Numbered from the stretch's first letter, positions 1-11,621 are shown. The stretch is DNA of 64,000 nt from Devosia sp. Root635 (GCF_001427605.1 NZ_LMGZ01000007.1:1-64000), one strand, 5' to 3'. Made by a program: numbers and translations. Notes: generated from the letters alone by a model not told the origin.

Positions 1-2
1 AC

Positions 3-125
3 GGAAAACCCTTCAAACTCGCCATCAACGCTGCAATGAGAAAGTTCATCACCATCCTCAATGCTATCGTCAACAATCGACAGTTGCTTGACCCGAGGGC
101 TCCTCACTTACTGGACGATCGTTAA
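3..125 (+). CDS. C-terminal end of an IS110-family transposase (partial)
   Basis: The window opens inside a reading frame whose last 40 residues begin GKPFKLAINAAMRKF and include ITILNAIV. This is the usual C-terminal helix of IS110/IS116/IS902 transposases, the DEDD transposases guided by a bridge RNA. The 5' part lies outside the window. The last dozen residues (from LDPRAP on) are encoded by a REP-like palindrome that follows, so the element's own right end is probably near base 86 and the stop codon is borrowed from flanking DNA. A very short right end fits the IS110 group rather than the IS1111 group. Family assignment rests on about 25 residues only. Confidence 0.65.
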   Translation, partial: GKPFKLAINAAMRKFITILNAIVNNRQLLDPRAPHLLDDR

Positions 126-154
126 GTACAGGGCCCTCGGGTCAAGCCCGAGGG
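87..154. repeat. REP-like palindrome interrupted by the IS110 end
   Basis: A 14-bp arm (87-100, CTTGACCCGAGGGC) is repeated in inverted form at 133-146 and followed by CCCGAGGG. The same palindrome occurs intact at 14157-14236. There the left arm is preceded by CCCTCGGG. Here those bases are replaced by the transposase sequence, so the left edge is truncated at about 86/87. Bases 155-448 contain no further gene that I can support. Confidence 0.7.
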
Positions 155-448
155 TGACGATCGAGTTGATGGCGGAATCTGTGCCCCATAAGCCACCATC
201 CCGCTCTGCAATTCTCGACAATATGCCTCAAAGGTTGTTCCTTCCCCCACCCAGCCCTAAACTTGCCATGAAATGACCGCCTGTTGGGCAGGCGTGCAGC
301 GTTAGCGCGGTCGGGCGGAAGGTGCTTAACGGAATCTTCTCTCCCACGGGGCAAACTTCTGCTTCTGCCTCAAGTGGTTGAAGCGTAACGGGCGGGAACG
401 GGTCCACTGCATATCGCGCGTCTGGTAACGAGTTTTGGCGCCCTGTGC

Positions 449-2323
449 GTGGCTGCTGCCGGTTTCGGCGCGGTCACGGTGCCTGCTGCTGCGTTCGACA
501 TCTTCGGGCTCAAGCTGTTCGAGGACCAGAGCGAGCAGGATGCGGAGGCGGTGATTGCCGATCCGCAGCCCTATCTGGTCACCCTGGTCGTCAATGCCAC
601 CGGCGCGGTCGAAAGCGCGGTGCGCAATGCCTCGGCTTTGGTCGCCGACCAGAACGAGCCGGCTTCGGGTGCGGCGGGGCTGTTGGCAAAGGCGCGGGGC
701 GATTATCGCCGCATTGTCGCGGCGCTCTACAATGAAGGCTATTACGGCGGCACGGCGTCCATCCGTGTCGGCGGCGTCGAGGCGGCCACGCTGGCGCCCG
801 ATGTCGACCTGCCCGATCCGGTGGATGTGGCCGTGGTGGTCGATCCGGGGCCGCTGTTCCACTTCAACAGCGTGACCATCGTCAATCAGGCGCTGCCGAC
901 ATCCGACCCCAATGATTATGTGGAGCCACCTGTCCATGCTGGGTTCGGCGCCGGCGAGATCGCCAAATCCTCGGTGATCCTGCGGGCCGAGCAACTGGCG
1001 CTGGAGGCCTGGCGGCAGCAGGGTTACGCCAAGGCGGCAATCGCAACCCGCGACGTTGTGGCTGACCATGCGACGACGACGGTGGATGTGACCATCTCCG
1101 TCAATCCGGGGCCCAAAGCGGCTTTCGGCGCGGTGACGGTGATCGGGGCGGAAGCGCTCGATCCGGAATTCCTGCGCCGGCAGACGGGGCTGACTGAGGG
1201 CGAGGAATATGACCCGGACGAGGTGGCGCTGGCGCAGAAGCGGCTCGACCGGCTCGAAGTGTTCCGGGCGGCGCGGCTGGAAGCGGCGGAATCGGTCGGC
1301 GCCGATGGGCTGTTGCCCTATAATCTGGTCGTGCAGGAGCTGCCGGGACGGCGCTTCGGCGTCGGGGCCAATTATTCCACCGTCGACGGGCTGGGGCTCG
1401 AAGCCTTTCACCTCTGGCGCAATCTCTTCGGGCAGGCCGAAAGACTGCGGCTCGATGCACGGGTGGCCAGCATCGGCTATCCGATCGATACGGCGCAGTT
1501 CGACTATTTCTTTGGCGGCACCTTCACCAAGCCGGGCATTTTCACGCCGGATACCGACCTGGTTGCCGCCGTTTCGGCCGAGCGGACCATCTACCCGACC
1601 TTCACCGAAACCTCGGCAAGCGGGCGGGTGGGATTGACGCATATCCTCTCTGACCAGATCAGCTTCGAAGGCGGGGCGCAGTTCGAGCTCAACCGCTTCG
1701 ATGACGTGTTCGGCACGCGCGACTTCAAGACTATCGGGCTCTATGCCGGCGCGACCCTGGACTTCCGCGACGATAGCGTCGATCCAACCGAGGGCTGGTT
1801 CGGCCAGGTCAATCTCGAGCCGTTCTACGAGATGAACTACAACAATTTCGGGGCCAGGCTGACTGCCGAGGGGCGCACCTATTTCGGCTTTGGCGAGGAC
1901 GATCCCTTCGTGCTGGCCGGGCGGCTCAAGGCCGGCGTGCTGCTGGGGCCCAGCCTGGCGGAAATTCCGCCCGACAAGCTGTTCTTTGCCGGCGGTGGCG
2001 GCTCGGTGCGCGGCTATGCCTACAAGTCCATCGGCGTCGATGATGGCACCGGCACCATTACCGGCGGGCGCTATCTGCTCGAAGCTTCGCTCGAAGCCCG
2101 CGCCAAGGTGACCCAGGATATCGGTGTCGTCGGGTTCGTCGATGGTGGCTATGTGGCGGCCGACGTGTTTCCCGCGCTGAGCGACCTGCGCGTCGGCGCC
2201 GGCGTGGGGCTGCGCTACTATACCGGGCTCGGGCCGTTGCGGGCCGATTTCGCCATTCCGCTCAACAAGAAGCCGGGCGATCCCGATTATGCGCTCTATG
2301 TCGGCATAGGACAGGCCTTCTGA
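449..2323 (+). CDS. tamA: Autotransporter/translocation assembly module protein TamA (BamA superfamily)
   Basis: A 624-residue outer-membrane protein: N-terminal POTRA-like modules followed by a C-terminal 16-strand-type barrel of the bacterial surface antigen family (late motif FFAGGGGSVRGYAYKSIG, terminal aromatic residue GQAF). TamA works with the inner-membrane-anchored TamB to insert or assemble outer-membrane proteins and to move lipids. tamB follows with a TGATG overlap, which supports the call. The only standard start in this frame is GTG 449, and it has no clear Shine-Dalgarno. The hydrophobic leader (LVTSFGALCVAAAGFGAV) continues upstream in frame back to a stop at 386-388, so the true start may be a rare codon such as CTG 407. 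Confidence 0.9.
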   Translation: MAAAGFGAVTVPAAAFDIFGLKLFEDQSEQDAEAVIADPQPYLVTLVVNATGAVESAVRNASALVADQNEPASGAAGLLAKARGDYRRIVAALYNEGYYGGTASIRVGGVEAATLAPDVDLPDPVDVAVVVDPGPLFHFNSVTIVNQALPTSDPNDYVEPPVHAGFGAGEIAKSSVILRAEQLALEAWRQQGYAKAAIATRDVVADHATTTVDVTISVNPGPKAAFGAVTVIGAEALDPEFLRRQTGLTEGEEYDPDEVALAQKRLDRLEVFRAARLEAAESVGADGLLPYNLVVQELPGRRFGVGANYSTVDGLGLEAFHLWRNLFGQAERLRLDARVASIGYPIDTAQFDYFFGGTFTKPGIFTPDTDLVAAVSAERTIYPTFTETSASGRVGLTHILSDQISFEGGAQFELNRFDDVFGTRDFKTIGLYAGATLDFRDDSVDPTEGWFGQVNLEPFYEMNYNNFGARLTAEGRTYFGFGEDDPFVLAGRLKAGVLLGPSLAEIPPDKLFFAGGGGSVRGYAYKSIGVDDGTGTITGGRYLLEASLEARAKVTQDIGVVGFVDGGYVAADVFPALSDLRVGAGVGLRYYTGLGPLRADFAIPLNKKPGDPDYALYVGIGQAF

Positions 2324-5300
2324 TGGCCCGGCTCACTTCCCTGCCACGGCGGTTCATCGCCCTCATCCTCGTACTGCTGGGGCTTGGCCTGGCCGTGCCT
2401 GCCGTCATCGTGGCGCAGGACGTGCTGACGATGGACAATGAGGAGCAGAAGGACTGGCTGACCAGCTTCGTACAGGATCGCCTGTCGACGCCGGAACGAC
2501 AAATACGGCTCTCCAATATCGAGGGCGCGCTGGGTTCTGACGTCGCGATCCGCCAGATCACCATTTCCGATGCCGAGGGCGTGTGGCTGCGGGTCAACAA
2601 TGCGCGGCTCAACTGGAACCAGGCGGCCCTGTTCACCGGCCGGCTGGAGGTGCGCTCGCTCACCGCCGATTCCATCGAATACATCCGCAACGCCGTGCCG
2701 GTCGAGGGCGCGGTGGATTTGCCTGCGCCCGAAGCCGGTGGCTTCCAGGTGCCCGAATTGCCGGTGGCGGTCATCATCGATGAACTGACCGTGCCCAGCG
2801 TGACCTTCGGGGAAAATGTGTTTGGGCTGGGCTCGGAAATTTCGCTGGCCGGCGCCATGACGCTGGATGGCGGCAATCTCGATGCCAATCTCGATATTGT
2901 CCGTCTCGACGGGCCGGGCGGCACGCTCGATCTCGACGTCAAATATGCCAAAGCCGATGCCAGCATCGATCTCGGCCTGGCGCTGGTGGAGCCGGAAAAC
3001 GGCGTCATCGCCAACCTGCTCAATATCGAGAACCGCCCGGCGGTGACGCTGACCGTCAATGGCAGCGGGCCGGTGACCGACCTGCGCACGGAGCTGAGCC
3101 TGGTGGCCAACGGCCAGACCGCTTTATCGGGCGTGGCCACGGTCAACCAGCAGGCCGAAGGCATTGCCGTGGCCGCCGATCTGCGCGGGCCGCTGGCGAC
3201 GCTGATTGCCGAGCCCTATCGGCCGTTCTTTGGCGCCGAGACCGCGCTGACGGCCAATGCGCTGATTCATTCTGCGGGTGGTATTTCCGTCACCGGATTG
3301 CGGCTCAGCGGCGGGCAATTGTCGCTTGAAGCGGCGGCCGAAACCACGCCGGACAATTTCCTCAAGCTGCTCGATCTCAACGCCGTCATCGCCGATCCGG
3401 CGGGCGGACAGGTGATCCTGCCGGTGCCGGGCAGCGCCACGCGCATCGGCTCGGCGCAATTGGCCGTGACCTTTGGCGGCGGGGCCAGCGAGGACTGGAC
3501 GGCGACGCTGGCCATGGCCGGGTTCGAGACCTCCGGATTTGCGGCGGAAAACCTGGCGCTGAGCGTCGGCGGCGTGGCCGCCAATCTCAGTGACCCCACG
3601 ACACGGCGCGTAACCTTCAATGGCGATGGTACGCTGTCGGGCATATCCGGCTCCGCGGAAATCGAGGCGGCTTTGGGCGACGGCATTGGCCTGGGCATTG
3701 CCGGCCTGTGGAATGCCGGCGAGCCGGTGCAACTGGCCGAGTTCCGCGTGGCGGGACAGGCCCTTACGGCGGCACTGACCGGCCAGCTCGATGGGCTGGA
3801 TTTCCTTGGCGATATCGTCCTCGAAACGTCCAGCATCGCTCCGTTCTCGGGGCTGGCGGGACGCGCGCTGAATGGGGCTCTGTCGCTCAAGGCCAATGGT
3901 TCCATTATGCCGCTGAGCGGCGGATTCGACCTGGTGCTCGATGGTACGGGCACCAATCTGGCCATGGACGACGAGCTTGCCGATGGCTTGCTGGCCGGTA
4001 CGGTGGACCTGTCCGGCCGCGTGGCGCGCACCGAGGCGGGGTTGACGGCAGAGAATTTCCGCATCGCCAATGACCAGGTGCAGATGCTGGCCGATGGCAC
4101 CTATTCCAATGCGCTGGCCGATTTCGCCTTCAATCTCGACCTGAGCGATCTGGGCCTGTTGTCCGACCAGGCGAGCGGCGCGCTCAAGGTGGTGGGCACG
4201 GCCAAGGGGCAGGACAGCGTCATCGACCTAGATCTTGATGCGACCGTCCCCAGCGGCACGCTGGCCGGGCGCGCCTTGCGCGATGCCGCGCTGAGCTTCG
4301 ACGGGCGCTACGACACCAATGGGCTCGGCGGCAATATTTCCGGCGCCGCGGCGCTCGATGGCTATCGCACCACGCTCGCCGCCGCTGTCAGCGTCACGCC
4401 GGAGACGCAACGCCTGGCCGATCTCGATTTCCAGGCGGCGGGCACGCGCATTACCGGCGGGCTGACGCGCACGGCGGAAACAGGGCTGATCGACGGCGGG
4501 CTGACAATTGTTTCGCCGGACGTGTCGGTTCCGGCGGCCCTGGCGCTGCTCGACGCTACGGGCGCGATCAATGCCGAGGTGACCTTGGCGTCGGTGGATG
4601 GCAGGCAGGGCGCGACCATTCGCGGCGACGTTCGGGCGCTGGTGGTTAGCGACATTCGCGTCGGCGCGGCCGATATGCGCGCCACGGTGGGCGATTTGTT
4701 CGGCGTTCCGGCCGTCGATGGCGCGGTCAATGCCAGCGGTGTTTCGGCGGCCGGTTTCGATGTCGCCACCTTGAGCCTGGCGGCGCGGCAGAGCGGGGCG
4801 AATACGGCTTTCGAGATACAGGCCGGAGGAATTGGCGGTGCGGCGATAAACGACTTCGGCATCGCGCCGCTGGGCGTCACCGCCAATGGCACCTATCGCG
4901 ACGGCGTGGTGACGCTGGCGGCGCTGACGGCCAATGGTTCGGGCGGGTTGACCCTGCGCGGCTCGGGCACGGTGCCGCTCGAAGGCCGGGGCCTCGATAT
5001 CGCCGTCACCGGCTCGGCGCCTTTGGTGCTGGGCAACCGCTTCGTCGCCGATCGTGGCGGGCAGTTGAGCGGCGTGGTGACGCTGGACGCGCAGGTGCGC
5101 GGCAGCCTCGCCAGTCCACAATTCGACGGCCGGGTCTCGACCAGCAATGCCGGCTATATCGACCCCGAACTCAACCTGCGGCTACAGGGCATTGCCGGCT
5201 CGGCCAGCCTCAATGGCACCAATCTGGTGATCGACAGCCTCTCGGCAAACCTGGCCACCGGCGGCTCGGTTTCCGCCTCGGGCTCGGTGGGGCTCAATGG

Positions 5301-6294
5301 CGGCTTCCCGGCCAATGTGCGTGTCGCGCTCAATTCGGCGCGCTATGCCGATGGCAACCTGTTCGTCGCCACCGTGTCGGGCAGTCTGGCATTGACCGGC
5401 AACCTCACCGGCACGCCGCTGCTGGCCGGCGACGTGTTCGTCGAAGAAGCCAACATCACCATTCCGGAGAATTTCGGCGGCGGGGCGCAACTGATCGACG
5501 TCGATCACGTCCGTACGCCGCCGGCTGTGGAGCAGACGCTCCAGCGCGCCAAAATCGACGATCGCAGCGGCGCGCCGATTCCGCAGACGCGGCCGGCGGG
5601 ACTGCTGCTCGACGTCAATGTCAGCGCGCCCAACCAGATTTTCATTCGCGGCCGCGGGCTCGATGCGGAAGTGGGCGGGTCGGTGCGGCTCACCGGGCCG
5701 ATCAATAATATCCAGCCGGTGGGCGGCTTTGCGCTCAATCGCGGCCGGCTGGCCATTCTCGGGCAGCGGGTGACTTTCGAGAGTGGCACGGTGACGCTGG
5801 TGGGCGATCTCGACCCGTTCCTCAACCTGGTGGCGCGCACCGAGGGCGAGGGGATCACGGTGTTCGTCACCGTTTCGGGCCGGGCCTCGGATATCGATGT
5901 GAGCTTTTCCTCCAGCCCGATGCTGCCGCAGGACGAGGTGCTGAGCCGGCTGATCTTCAACCGCTCGATGGGCGAGCTGTCGCCCCTGCAACTGGCCAAG
6001 CTGGCCGGCGCGGCGGCGGAGCTGGTCGGCGGTGGCGGCAATGGGCTGGTGGACAGCCTGCGCGGCGCGGCGGGCCTGGCCGATCTCGATATCGTCAGCG
6101 ACGATAGCGGAAATGTCGCGGTGCAGGCGGGGACCTATATCCAGGACAATGTGTATCTCGGCGTGCAGGCCGGGGCCAACGGGCAGAGCAAGGTGACGAT
6201 CAACCTCGACGTGACGAGTGATCTCAAGGTGACGGGCGCGGCCGGGCAGGACGGGAATTCCAGCCTGGGCGTGTTTTATGAGCGGGATTACTGA
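2323..6294 (+). CDS. tamB: Translocation and assembly module protein TamB (DUF490/AsmA-like)
   Basis: A 1323-residue protein with one N-terminal membrane anchor (about residues 9-29), a very long periplasmic beta-helical region rich in repeated G/A/L/D strands, and the conserved C-terminal TamB domain (about the last 330 residues, ending GVFYERDY). It is thought to bridge inner and outer membranes as a hydrophobic groove that carries lipids, partnering TamA. The start codon overlaps the tamA stop (TGATG), which indicates translational coupling. Length is typical for alphaproteobacterial TamB. The stop lies six bases before a long palindrome at 6301-6434 that may act as a terminator. Confidence 0.93.
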   Translation: MARLTSLPRRFIALILVLLGLGLAVPAVIVAQDVLTMDNEEQKDWLTSFVQDRLSTPERQIRLSNIEGALGSDVAIRQITISDAEGVWLRVNNARLNWNQAALFTGRLEVRSLTADSIEYIRNAVPVEGAVDLPAPEAGGFQVPELPVAVIIDELTVPSVTFGENVFGLGSEISLAGAMTLDGGNLDANLDIVRLDGPGGTLDLDVKYAKADASIDLGLALVEPENGVIANLLNIENRPAVTLTVNGSGPVTDLRTELSLVANGQTALSGVATVNQQAEGIAVAADLRGPLATLIAEPYRPFFGAETALTANALIHSAGGISVTGLRLSGGQLSLEAAAETTPDNFLKLLDLNAVIADPAGGQVILPVPGSATRIGSAQLAVTFGGGASEDWTATLAMAGFETSGFAAENLALSVGGVAANLSDPTTRRVTFNGDGTLSGISGSAEIEAALGDGIGLGIAGLWNAGEPVQLAEFRVAGQALTAALTGQLDGLDFLGDIVLETSSIAPFSGLAGRALNGALSLKANGSIMPLSGGFDLVLDGTGTNLAMDDELADGLLAGTVDLSGRVARTEAGLTAENFRIANDQVQMLADGTYSNALADFAFNLDLSDLGLLSDQASGALKVVGTAKGQDSVIDLDLDATVPSGTLAGRALRDAALSFDGRYDTNGLGGNISGAAALDGYRTTLAAAVSVTPETQRLADLDFQAAGTRITGGLTRTAETGLIDGGLTIVSPDVSVPAALALLDATGAINAEVTLASVDGRQGATIRGDVRALVVSDIRVGAADMRATVGDLFGVPAVDGAVNASGVSAAGFDVATLSLAARQSGANTAFEIQAGGIGGAAINDFGIAPLGVTANGTYRDGVVTLAALTANGSGGLTLRGSGTVPLEGRGLDIAVTGSAPLVLGNRFVADRGGQLSGVVTLDAQVRGSLASPQFDGRVSTSNAGYIDPELNLRLQGIAGSASLNGTNLVIDSLSANLATGGSVSASGSVGLNGGFPANVRVALNSARYADGNLFVATVSGSLALTGNLTGTPLLAGDVFVEEANITIPENFGGGAQLIDVDHVRTPPAVEQTLQRAKIDDRSGAPIPQTRPAGLLLDVNVSAPNQIFIRGRGLDAEVGGSVRLTGPINNIQPVGGFALNRGRLAILGQRVTFESGTVTLVGDLDPFLNLVARTEGEGITVFVTVSGRASDIDVSFSSSPMLPQDEVLSRLIFNRSMGELSPLQLAKLAGAAAELVGGGGNGLVDSLRGAAGLADLDIVSDDSGNVAVQAGTYIQDNVYLGVQAGANGQSKVTINLDVTSDLKVTGAAGQDGNSSLGVFYERDY

Positions 6295-6300
6295 GGGATT

Positions 6301-6434
6301 GTGCCACGCCCTCCTGGTTCGAGGCGCTGAAGAAGCGCACCTCACCATGAGGGCTGTTGATACACCGAGTTTCCAGTAGCCCTCATGGTGAGGTGCGAGC
6401 CCTTCGCGAGCCTCGAACCACGAGGGCGTGGCAC
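6301..6434. repeat. Long palindrome family 1, copy A
   Basis: About 134 bp starting GTGCCACGCCCTCCTGGTTC and ending in the inverted complement CGAGGGCGTGGCAC. An inner stem (CTCACCATGAGGGCT / AGCCCTCATGGTGAG) flanks a short loop. It lies between the stop of tamB (6294) and the stop of the oppositely oriented GIY-YIG gene (stop codon 6434-6436), as expected for a bidirectional terminator or REP/BIME element. Confidence 0.85.
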
Positions 6435-6724
6435 TATGTGCGCTTGGGCCGGCTCGCCAGGTCCGGCAGGCTTTCAAAGTCACCGCGGATCAGCGCTTCC
6501 TTCTTCTTGCGGGACCATCTCTTCACCTGCAGTTCGCGCGCTATGGCCTCGACAATGCGTTCGTATCGCTCGACGTGGACCAGTTCGACCGGCGTGCGTG
6601 AAGCGGTATAGCCGGGCACGACCTTGTTGTTGTGCTCCCATAGCCGCTCTTCGGGCTCCTTCCGGGTCAGGCCCACATAATAGGAACCATCGGCACAGCG
6701 CAGGATATAGACGCAGGCCTCCAT
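6434..6724 (-). CDS. GIY-YIG nuclease-superfamily protein (YhbQ/UPF0213-like)
   Basis: A 96-residue single-domain protein. The GIY-YIG core appears as CVYILRCADGSYYVGLT near the N terminus, followed by the conserved Arg/His element ERLWEHN and a basic helix around KRWSRKKKEALI. Members of this small subfamily are thought to be DNA nucleases of uncertain function, and none of the larger UvrC or homing-nuclease domains is present. It sits alone between two copies of the same palindrome (6301-6434 and 6735-6866), and its stop codon falls at the edge of the first copy. Start is ATG 6724. Biological role unknown. Confidence 0.85.
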   Translation of the reverse strand: MEACVYILRCADGSYYVGLTRKEPEERLWEHNNKVVPGYTASRTPVELVHVERYERIVEAIARELQVKRWSRKKKEALIRGDFESLPDLASRPKRT

Positions 6725-6734
6725 GCCTATCTCC

Positions 6735-6866
6735 GTGCCACGCCCTCGTGGTTCCGAGGGTCGCTGCGCTCCCGCCTCGCCATGAGGGCTACTGGAACAC
6801 CGCGTTAAAAGTAGCCCTCATGGTGAGGTGCGCTTCCTCAGCGCCTCGAACCATGAAGGCGTGCCT
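6735..6866. repeat. Long palindrome family 1, copy B
   Basis: Starts GTGCCACGCCCTCGTGGTTC and ends with a degenerate complement (CCATGAAGGCGTGCC). Inner stem as in copy A. It fills the gap between the GIY-YIG start and the yejA stop codon (6867-6869), which it directly abuts. Confidence 0.82.
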
Positions 6867-8717
6867 CTAATATCCCGCCCCACCCGTCTTCGCCGCCTTC
6901 TCCGCGTCCCACCACCAGATCGTGGGGAACCCGCTGGAAAAATCCGGCAGCTTTTCGGGGTGGCTGAAGCGGTCCCAGCGGGCGATGCGGGAATTGCGCA
7001 GGGTGTAGCTGGGGACCATGTAGTAGTTGTGCAGCAGCACCCGGTCGATGGCCTTGGTGATGGCGATCTGGGTGTCGCGGTCGTCGGCAACCACCAGCTT
7101 GTCGATCAGGGCGTCGATGGCGGGGTTGGCGATGCCGGCATAGTTCTGGCTGCCTTCCTCGTTGGCGGTGGAGGAGCCGAAGAAGAAGCGCTGCTCATTG
7201 CCCGGCGAGAAGGATTGGGCCCAGCCGGCATAGATCATGTCGTAGTCGAACGAGCGGGCGCGGTTGATGAATTGCGGGCTGTCGACGGTGCGGATGGTGG
7301 CGGCGACGCCGATCTGGGCCAGGTTGGTGACGAGGTTGGTCGCCACCGGCTCGATGGTCGGGCCGTTGAGCAGGATTTCGAAACTGAACTGCTGCCCATT
7401 GGCATCGACCAGCCGGTTGCCATCGAGCGTATAGCCGGCCTCGTTGAACAGGCCGAGCGCGGTGCGCAGGTTTTCGCGCAGCTTGGCCGGATCGCCGCTC
7501 ACCGGGTTGGCATAGGGCTCGGTGAAGACGGAGGGCGGCACCATGTCCTTGACCGAGTTGAGGACTTCCAGTTCCTCGCCCTCCGGCAGGCCGGTCGACT
7601 TGAAGGGCAGGCCGAAGAAGTAGCTGTCGATGCGGTCATACTGGTTGAAGAAGACGGTATTGCTCAGCTCTTCGAAGTCGAAGGCATAGTTGAGGGCTTC
7701 GCGGACGCGGGCGTCCTGGAACTTTTCGCGGCGCAGGTTGGGGATGAAGCCCAGCCCGATGCCGGAGCCGGCATAATCCTGGGGGAACAGTTCCTTGATG
7801 ACGCGGCCTTCGGTGACGGCCGGGAAATCGTAGGCGGTGGCCCAGCGGCGGGCCTGGTTTTCCCACCACCAGTCGAACTGGTCGCCCTTGAAGGCCTCGA
7901 ATTCCACCGTCAGGTCGAGGAAATATTCGAGCCGGTATTCGTCGAAATTGTTATGGCCGACCTGGGTCGGATGGTTGGTGCCCCAGTAGTTCTCGACCCT
8001 GGTATAGGTGATGGAGCGGCCGGCGTCGAAGCTGGCCAGCTCATAGGGGCCGGAGCCCAAGGGCGGTTCGAGCGTCGATTCGGCGATATTGCGCTGCTTG
8101 CCCTTGGCATCGGTGCCCTCCCACCAATGCCGGGGCAGCACCATGAGCTGGCCCAGGATCAGCGGCAGTTCGCGATTGTCGGTCTGGTTGAAGGTGAAGG
8201 TCACTTCGCCTGGGGCGGTGACCTCGGCCTTTTCGATGTTGATGTAATATTGCTGGCGGTCGGGATTGACCTCGATCAGCTTGTTGAAAGTCCAGACCAC
8301 GTCCTCCGCAGTCACGGGCTCGCCATCGTTCCAATGGGCGTCGGGGTCCATGCGGAAGGTGACCGAGCCATAGTCCGGGGCGATCTTGAGGGCCTCGGCG
8401 AGCAGGCAATAATAGGTGTTCTGCTCGTCCATGGAGGGCGTCATCAGCGTCTCGTAGAGGAGGCCGATGCCGCCGGCCGGCTCGCCCTTGGGCAGGATGG
8501 GGTTGAAGGTATCAAAGCCCCCCAGATCGCCCTGGCGCACCACGCCCCCCTTGGGCGCATCGACATTGACATAGTCGAAATGGGTATAGTCCTGGCCGTA
8601 TTTGGGCTCGCCTTCCAGGGTGAAGGAATTGCTCCACACGTCGGTCGGGGTCTGGGCCAGAGCCGGCCCCGCGAGGGCCAGCATCAGGGCGGTGGCGAGG
8701 AGGGGTGCGAGTTTCAT
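6867..8717 (-). CDS. yejA: Oligopeptide/microcin-type ABC transporter substrate-binding protein (YejA-like, SBP family 5)
   Basis: A 616-residue periplasmic binding protein. The chosen start at 8717 gives a clean signal peptide (MKLAPLLATALMLALAGPALA) and has a GGAG eight bases upstream. An in-frame ATG at 8750 is possible, and longer frames run into a repeat. The family 5 signature is present (YETLM, FTFNQTDNRELP, GSGPYELASFDAG), and the segment SYFFGLPFKSTGLPEGEEL is typical of YejA-type proteins that bind peptides in enteric bacteria and Brucella. It is the last gene of yejB-yejE-yejF-yejA on this strand, separated from yejF by a hairpin repeat. Expected role: capture of peptides, including antimicrobial peptides, for import. 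Confidence 0.88.
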   Translation of the reverse strand: MKLAPLLATALMLALAGPALAQTPTDVWSNSFTLEGEPKYGQDYTHFDYVNVDAPKGGVVRQGDLGGFDTFNPILPKGEPAGGIGLLYETLMTPSMDEQNTYYCLLAEALKIAPDYGSVTFRMDPDAHWNDGEPVTAEDVVWTFNKLIEVNPDRQQYYINIEKAEVTAPGEVTFTFNQTDNRELPLILGQLMVLPRHWWEGTDAKGKQRNIAESTLEPPLGSGPYELASFDAGRSITYTRVENYWGTNHPTQVGHNNFDEYRLEYFLDLTVEFEAFKGDQFDWWWENQARRWATAYDFPAVTEGRVIKELFPQDYAGSGIGLGFIPNLRREKFQDARVREALNYAFDFEELSNTVFFNQYDRIDSYFFGLPFKSTGLPEGEELEVLNSVKDMVPPSVFTEPYANPVSGDPAKLRENLRTALGLFNEAGYTLDGNRLVDANGQQFSFEILLNGPTIEPVATNLVTNLAQIGVAATIRTVDSPQFINRARSFDYDMIYAGWAQSFSPGNEQRFFFGSSTANEEGSQNYAGIANPAIDALIDKLVVADDRDTQIAITKAIDRVLLHNYYMVPSYTLRNSRIARWDRFSHPEKLPDFSSGFPTIWWWDAEKAAKTGGAGY

Positions 8718-8832
8718 CGGACGGCTCCGGGGATTGGAATTTTGTGACATGAAGCTAGACCGTTTCGGGCGTTGCCGGAAGCATTGGTATGCGCCTCCTC
8801 CCCCTTGAGGGGAGGGACGGGGAGGGGGTGGT

Positions 8833-10478
<1,646 letters not shown>

Positions 10479-10482
<4 letters not shown>

Positions 10483-11621
10483 GCCATCGACTTTCTGGGA
10501 TCGAAGGCATCGCGCACTGCTTCGCCCACAAACACCAGCAGGGTCATCATGATGGCGATGGTGAAAAAGCCGGTCAGGCCGAGCCAGGGGGCCTGGAGGT
10601 TGTTCTTGCCCTGGGCCAGCAATTCGCCCAGCGAGGGCGAGCCGGGCGGCAGGCCGAAGCCGAGCAGGTCGAGCGAGGTCAGAGTCACCACCGAGCCGGA
10701 GAGAATGAAGGGCATGAAGGTGAGCGTCGCCACCATGGCGTTGGGCAAAAGGTGCTGGAACATGATGGTGAGGTTGGAGACGCCCAGCGCGCGGGCGGCG
10801 GCGATATATTCGAAATTACGGCCGCGCAGGAATTCGGCGCGCACGATGCCGACCAGCGATACCCAGGAAAACAGCAGCAATATCCCCAGCAGCACCCAGA
10901 AATTGGGGGCGATGACGGAGGAGATGATGAGCAGCAGGTAGAGCGCGGGGATCGAGGTCCAGATTTCGATGAAGCGCTGGAAGATGAGATCGACCCAGCC
11001 GCCGAAATAGCCCTGCACGGCGCCGGCCACCACGCCGATGACGGAGGAGAAGATGGTCAGCGTCAGCCCGAACAGCACCGAGATGCGGAAGCCGTAGAAC
11101 AGGCGGGCCATGACGTCGCGACCGCGATCGTCGGTGCCCAGCCAGTGATAATTGCCCCAGTGGCAGTTGGGGTCGGCCGCTCCCTGCGGATAGCGGGCGC
11201 AGTTTTCTGCCGCCGTCATGGTCCAGCTCGGGGCGACGGCGCCCGAATAGGGCAGGAAGCCATCGACGGTCTGGTAGTTGAAGTGGATGGGCGGCCAGAC
11301 GGTCCAGCCATTGGCCGCAATTTCCGAGGCGATGAAATCGTCGCGGTAATTGGTGATGGCGAGGAAGCCGCCGAATTTGGATTCGGGATAGTCGACAAAG
11401 GCGGGGAACAGCAGCTCGCCCTTGTAGGAGGCGATAATGGGGCGGTCATTGGCGATGAATTCGGAGCCCAGCGCCGCCACGAACAGCACGAGGAAAATCC
11501 ACAGCGACCAATAGCCCCGGCGGTTGGCGCGGAAATTGTCGAGCCGCCGCCGGTTGAGCGGGGAGAGCCAGCGATTGCGCGGAGATTCGACCGCCGCGGC
11601 CTCTGCCGCCATCTCGCTCAT
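10479..11621 (-). CDS. yejE: Peptide ABC transporter permease (YejE)
   Basis: A 380-residue inner-membrane permease of the DppC type. An N-terminal OppC-like segment (SPLNRRRLDNFRANRRGYWS) precedes TM1, a periplasmic region contains HWLGTDDRGRD, and four to five further TM helices carry the EAA-type coupling loop (EYIAAARALGVSN). The start at 11621 is set by the ATGA overlap with yejB; longer frames reading upstream inside yejB are not real. Partner of YejB in the channel and of YejF for energy. Confidence 0.93.

Noticed and set aside
326..1642. A 438-codon minus-strand reading frame antisense to tamA
   Set aside because: Composition is Arg/His-rich low complexity, typical of a shadow of a GC-rich gene, and the plus-strand TamA frame is clearly real.
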